DNA of 64,000 bases from positions 1-64,000 of the forward strand of contig NZ_FOCZ01000001.1 of NCBI RefSeq assembly GCF_900110245.1, written 5' to 3'. Positions 60,294 through 64,000 of this stretch are shown here, piece by piece; position 1 is the first letter of the stretch; every line of letters starts with the position of its first letter. This DNA comes from Niastella yeongjuensis (GTDB lineage: Bacteria > Bacteroidota > Bacteroidia > Chitinophagales > Chitinophagaceae). The position numbers and the translations under genes were made by a program. The notes under the pieces are model-generated. The model ran no database searches and was not told where the DNA came from. It saw nothing but the letters and a program-made list of their open reading frames with translations.

Positions 60294-60922
60294 TGACCAA
60301 TAGAGGTAACAATTGTTTCGTATAGATCAATTATTAATTCTTTTGACCGATTCCATTGAGGAAGTGAAATTTTGGCGGAAAGCTTGCAAAAATCATTAGC
60401 CAGCAGAATTTCTTCTACTACAGACGAATTCAACTGGCTAAGCGGCTTGTAATTGTCTTCTTCAAATTCATGGCGCCATTCGTCTCCACTAATACACAAG
60501 TAAAATCCCCTGCTTGCCAGCATTGGCAAGTTAGTAAGCAGGTTTTGCTTGAATTGCTGTTTGTATTGCCCTTTCAGGTGCAGGGTTACGCTGAAAAAAT
60601 GCCCCCACCAGAACAGGGTGCGGATGGCAAATGTGTCCTGCCGGTTGAATAATCGCGGATAATCCAGCATTACCCAGGGCAATCCCCCATAATTCTCCCC
60701 TCTTGAAATTTTAGGAGAAGGAATCAGCACTTCCGACAATAAAATAGCCGGGTTTGCATTAAGGTTGTCGCGCATCGCGCTGAAGCGGGACAAGTTATGG
60801 TGGGCTATATCCCCAAACAAAGCATACACTTTTTCAATAATTGTATTCTTTGTTAAAAGCCAGTGAGCATTTTGCACCAGCGATAATTCCTCTGTTGAAA
60901 GCTGTATTTTTGCGACGTCCAT
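60290..60922 (-). CDS. Hypothetical protein, 210 aa
   Basis: A soluble protein of unknown function, without signal or membrane segments. It has many aromatic residues (F-W-W-G-H-F-F-S-V-T-L-H near residue 105) and G-G-L-P-W-V-M-L-D-Y-P-R-L-F. The start codon is 18 bp from the LptF/G-type gene on the other strand, whose -7 box lies inside this gene's first codons, so the two probably affect each other's expression. Confidence 0.75.
   Translation of the reverse strand: MDVAKIQLSTEELSLVQNAHWLLTKNTIIEKVYALFGDIAHHNLSRFSAMRDNLNANPAILLSEVLIPSPKISRGENYGGLPWVMLDYPRLFNRQDTFAIRTLFWWGHFFSVTLHLKGQYKQQFKQNLLTNLPMLASRGFYLCISGDEWRHEFEEDNYKPLSQLNSSVVEEILLANDFCKLSAKISLPQWNRSKELIIDLYETIVTSIGH
60905..60912 (+). 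promoter_or_regulatory. -7 box for the LptF/G-type gene
   Basis: TATTTTTG matches TAnnTTTG and lies 28 nt before the GTG start at 60941, inside the first codons of the divergent gene. Confidence 0.5.
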
Positions 60923-60940
60923 TTTATAAAGATAATACCC

Positions 60941-62464
60941 GTGATAAAAAAACTCGACATATTGGTTTTGCGATCATTTATCGGACCTTTTATCGCAACC
61001 TTTTTCCTTACCCTGTTTGTGCTGATCCTGCAATTTTTCTGGCTGTGGATCGATGACTTTGTAGGTAAGGGTATTGATACTATTACCATGCTTCGCCTGG
61101 TGCTTTACCTGAGCGCTACCCTGGTTCCACTGGCCTTACCACTGGCCATCCTCCTTTCCTCCATCATGACTTTTGGCAACCTGGGCGAAACCTTTGAACT
61201 GGTGGCCATCAAATCGGCCGGTATCGGCCTGCTGCGCTTTATGCTGCCCTTAACCGTAGTGGCTGCTTTGCTTTCGGGCATGGCCTTCCTGTTCAACAAC
61301 TACGTTATTCCGGTGGCTAACCTGCGCATGAAAACCCTGCATTATGACCTCGTAAATAAAAAACCTGCCTTCGACCTGAAAGAAGGCGTTTTCTATACTA
61401 CCATTCCTGACTATGCCATCAAGGTTTCGAAAAAAGAAAAAGACTCCATTCTACACAATGTGATCATTTACGAAACCAGCACCGGCCCACAGGATAATAT
61501 CGTGGCTGCTGAAAAAGGCATTATGCGGATTTCGGCCGACAAACGCTTTCTTGAATTTACCCTGTATAATGGCTGGCGCTATGAAGAACGCGGCAATCGC
61601 TATGGCAATAACACTGATTTTATACGCCTCGGCTTTAAAGAATACAAAAAAGTATTGGACCTAAGTGCGCTCACACTGAACCGTACCAACGACAGCGCCT
61701 ATAAAGACCGCTATGAAATGTTGAGTACCCGGCAGCTGAGCAAGAATGTAGATTCATTGAATAAAAGCCTGGATAAATTCCAGTCGCGAGACCAACGTGA
61801 ATTGCAAGGTTACCTTCTCTTCTCCAAATATATGGATACCGGCTGGGTCGATGTAAAAGCGCCGCCCATTAAAAAAGGCGCCAAAACATTTCTCGACCTG
61901 TTACCAGATAGTTCAAAAATACATGCTTCAGATGTTTCGCCCACAGGCGTAAAACAAAAGGTGCTGGATGAAACCAATGCATATGCCGGTTATGCAAAGA
62001 ACGGCATCGATGGGCCATCCTACGACTATGATAGTAAAAGAAAAGAACTGCGTATGACGCTGATGACCTATCACGAAAAGATCACCATGTCGATAGCGGT
62101 ACTGGTGTTGTTCCTGATAGGTGCGCCGCTGGGTTCTATTGTACGTAAAGGCGGAATTGGTACCCCGGTAGTATTTGCCGTAGTGTTCTTTGTGATCTTT
62201 TTCCTGCTGAACAACTTCGGGAAAAAGTTTGTGAAGGAAGATGTGTTGCAACCCGTAGCCGGTATGTGGCTGGCAACCGCCGTTTTGCTGCCTATTGGCA
62301 TGTTCCTTATTTACAAAGCGCTTCACGATTCACAATTGTTCAATAAAGAATTTTACTATCGCGCATTCAGGGCCATTCGCAGACTGGTTAGCAAGAAAAA
62401 TGCTGCAACAAAACCCGCCTACGCTAATACTTCGGTGGGCGAGGCAGTCGGCAATGAGGAATAG
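60941..62464 (+). CDS. LptF/LptG-family permease (lipopolysaccharide export)
   Basis: 507 residues, GTG start. Three N-terminal membrane helices (about 10-35, 45-75, 95-125) and three C-terminal (about 378-400, 407-425, 440-460) enclose a large periplasmic domain, the YjgP/YjgQ topology. With LptB ATPase this subunit extracts LPS from the inner membrane. A single gene of this type at a site is common in Bacteroidota; whether it acts as LptF or LptG is not decided. The periplasmic loop is longer than in E. coli. Confidence 0.92.
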   Translation: MIKKLDILVLRSFIGPFIATFFLTLFVLILQFFWLWIDDFVGKGIDTITMLRLVLYLSATLVPLALPLAILLSSIMTFGNLGETFELVAIKSAGIGLLRFMLPLTVVAALLSGMAFLFNNYVIPVANLRMKTLHYDLVNKKPAFDLKEGVFYTTIPDYAIKVSKKEKDSILHNVIIYETSTGPQDNIVAAEKGIMRISADKRFLEFTLYNGWRYEERGNRYGNNTDFIRLGFKEYKKVLDLSALTLNRTNDSAYKDRYEMLSTRQLSKNVDSLNKSLDKFQSRDQRELQGYLLFSKYMDTGWVDVKAPPIKKGAKTFLDLLPDSSKIHASDVSPTGVKQKVLDETNAYAGYAKNGIDGPSYDYDSKRKELRMTLMTYHEKITMSIAVLVLFLIGAPLGSIVRKGGIGTPVVFAVVFFVIFFLLNNFGKKFVKEDVLQPVAGMWLATAVLLPIGMFLIYKALHDSQLFNKEFYYRAFRAIRRLVSKKNAATKPAYANTSVGEAVGNEE

Positions 62465-62569
62465 GAATCACAGAAAATTTAACAATTCTGAGCAAAGATT
62501 CAAATTTCTTCAAGTATACTGTAAAAATTGTATGGGGTTGATTGTTACCTTCGCGCAAACTACATGTAA

Positions 62570-63553
62570 TTGAACTCGGGCAGGGAAAATCTTCGAATAC
62601 AGAAATGGGTGGTAACAGTAGCCGTACTGCTGTTCATCGTTAAAATAGTGGCATTTTGGGTAACCCGGTCAGTGGCCATCCTGACTGATGCACTGGAAAG
62701 CACGGTAAACGTAATTGCCGGTTTTATAGGATTGTACAGTTTATACGTGGCCGCAAAACCACGCGATGAAAATCATCCTTACGGCCATGGCAAAGCCGAG
62801 TTTCTATCGGCCGCGGTTGAAGGCACACTCATCATTGTGGCCGGCCTGGTGATCATTTACGAATCGATACTTCATTTTATATATCCCACTGAATTAAAAC
62901 AGCTCGATCGGGGTATTGTACTGGTAGCCTTTACTGCATTGATCAATTTTGTAGTAGGATATATCAGCATTCGTATTGGAAAGAAAAACAATTCCCTCGC
63001 ACTTACCGCCAGTGGCAAACACCTGCAAACAGATACCTACTCTACCCTGGGCATCATTCTGGGTCTGGTATTGATCCGGTTTACCCACCTCAACTGGCTG
63101 GATAGCGTAACCGCCATCATCTTTGCTTTTATCATTATCGTTACCGGTTATCAGATACTGCGCCATTCCCTGGCCGGTATTATGGATGAAGCCGATAAAG
63201 AACTGCTGCAAAAAATGCTGGCCGTTCTAAATGCCAATCGCCGCACCAACTGGATCGACCTGCACAACCTGCGGGTAATAAAATACGGCGGCCAGTTTCA
63301 TATCGACTGTCACCTTACGGTGCCCTGGTACCTGAATGTGATAGAAGCGCATAAAGAAGTAGAAGAACTGGGCAACCTTATTAAACGAGAATTCGGGACC
63401 GTGTTTGAGTTATTTGTACATACTGATCCCTGTCTTGATTTTTCCTGCAGCATCTGTACCCAAAACGACTGTACCGTTCGTCAACGTCCTTTCGCCAGGC
63501 AAATTGAGTGGACGCTGGAGAATGTATTGCAGGATAAGAAGCATAGTTTGTGA
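62570..63553 (+). CDS. Cation diffusion facilitator metal exporter with Cys-rich tail
   Basis: 327 residues from TTG 62570, six membrane helices. The metal site is visible as D-A-L-E-S in helix 2 and H-L-Q-T-D in helix 5, with H-P-Y-G-H-G-K-A-E typical of Zn/Fe/Co CDF transporters. The cytoplasmic C-terminal domain ends in D-P-C-L-D-F-S-C-S-I-C-T-Q-N-D-C, a four-cysteine cluster that is not standard for the family and may sense metal. It probably exports divalent cations using the proton gradient. Confidence 0.93.
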   Translation: MNSGRENLRIQKWVVTVAVLLFIVKIVAFWVTRSVAILTDALESTVNVIAGFIGLYSLYVAAKPRDENHPYGHGKAEFLSAAVEGTLIIVAGLVIIYESILHFIYPTELKQLDRGIVLVAFTALINFVVGYISIRIGKKNNSLALTASGKHLQTDTYSTLGIILGLVLIRFTHLNWLDSVTAIIFAFIIIVTGYQILRHSLAGIMDEADKELLQKMLAVLNANRRTNWIDLHNLRVIKYGGQFHIDCHLTVPWYLNVIEAHKEVEELGNLIKREFGTVFELFVHTDPCLDFSCSICTQNDCTVRQRPFARQIEWTLENVLQDKKHSL

Positions 63554-63603
63554 GTGGTGAGACTGCCTTTCATTCTCTGCCTTATGCCCTCTGCCTTCTG
63601 CCC
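63551..63603. repeat. Short intergenic repeat words
   Basis: TGAGTGGTGAG (63551-63561), the complement of a word inside hisS, is followed by several CTGCC(T/C) words (63564-63602). Similar TGCCTTCTGCC words occur at 14156-14168. Confidence 0.5.
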
Positions 63604-63660
63604 ATAAAAAACCATATATTCGCTTCCTATTGCTATCAAACATATTACTCAAATAAACTC

Positions 63661-64000
63661 ATGATTATGCAAGCCTGGAAAGATTACCAGGAAAAGAACA
63701 AAGATCGCTTCCTGGATGAATTACTGGAATTGTTACGCATCCCTTCTGTGAGCGCGAACAGCGACCACAAGGATGATATGAGAAAATGCGCGGAAAAAGT
63801 ACAACAACGGTTGTTGGAAGCCGGTGCTGCTTCAGCCAAAGTGTATGAAACCGCCGGCCACCCGGTAGTATATGCCGAAAAGATCATTGATCCTTCCAAG
63901 CCAACTGTACTGGTGTATGGCCACTACGATGTGCAACCTCCTGATCCGTTAAACCTCTGGCACAGCGGTCCGTTTGAACCGGTTATCAAAGACGGCCGTA
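63661..64000 (+). CDS. M20-family metallopeptidase (partial, runs off the right edge)
   Basis: Only the first 113 codons are present. The start R-I-P-S-V-S and the metal-ligand motif V-L-V-Y-G-H-Y-D-V-Q-P-P-D match M20 dipeptidases (carnosinase/DapE-like), where the His and Asp bind zinc. The enzyme probably hydrolyses dipeptides in the cytoplasm. Start ATG 63661 or 63667. Confidence 0.9.
   Translation, partial: MIMQAWKDYQEKNKDRFLDELLELLRIPSVSANSDHKDDMRKCAEKVQQRLLEAGAASAKVYETAGHPVVYAEKIIDPSKPTVLVYGHYDVQPPDPLNLWHSGPFEPVIKDGR

Overview
The window looks like a chromosomal segment of a Bacteroidota member, most likely family Chitinophagaceae (Niastella/Chitinophaga-like). Reasons seen here: FtsX, DUF4836, DUF6438 and DinB family genes, a Bacteroidota-type TonB/ExbB/ExbD cluster, a complex I operon with a short NuoG, weak ribosome binding sites, and repeated promoters of the TTG-N19-TAnnTTTG type. 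The genus is inference.

Layout. Bases 1-4373 are AT-rich accessory DNA: the end of an IS21-family element (istB tail plus two 21-bp terminal repeats), an XRE regulator, a tyrosine integrase, small unknown genes, a zinc-ribbon/HTH excisionase-like gene and a four-helix membrane protein. This block abuts the 3' end of mnmE, the same target used by SGI1-type islands in other phyla. Between the block and mnmE lie two arrays of four 10-bp-periodic repeats, and one copy of a 16-bp inverted repeat whose partner lies just upstream of the integrase. I read this as one end of an integrative element.

From 4374 the DNA is core genome. mnmE is followed by three tandem tonB paralogues with exbD, exbD and exbB (5.9-11 kb), a large secreted zinc metalloprotease, an ABC permease, then nuoN to nuoA on the minus strand (15.5-29.9 kb; one unrelated secreted-protein gene sits between nuoD and nuoE). 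A TPR protein, a PstS-like lipoprotein and a small membrane protein follow, probably partners of the TonB system. Plus-strand housekeeping genes come next (phosphatase, hisS, DUF4836, an FtsE/FtsX-like pair), then a minus-strand group (PH-like, DinB family, WG repeat, thiolase).

From 43.4 kb: DUF6438 lipoprotein, rlmN, a two-gene HTH + AbiEii-like nucleotidyltransferase module (candidate toxin-antitoxin), a Spy-like protein, two pseudouridine synthases, an amidohydrolase, peroxiredoxin, DNA polymerase IV, a Crp-type regulator, a DinB-family protein, rimM, rpsP, ffh, the primary sigma factor, a START-like protein, an LptF/G permease, a CDF metal transporter and a truncated M20 peptidase at the right edge.

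The most unusual sequence signals are the attachment-like repeat arrays beside mnmE; palindromic intergenic repeats that have entered coding sequence (twice in the rluB-like gene, once in hisS); several core genes whose -7 box lies only 4-7 nt before the start codon, suggesting leaderless mRNAs; and the structured, non-coding rpsP-rimM gap.
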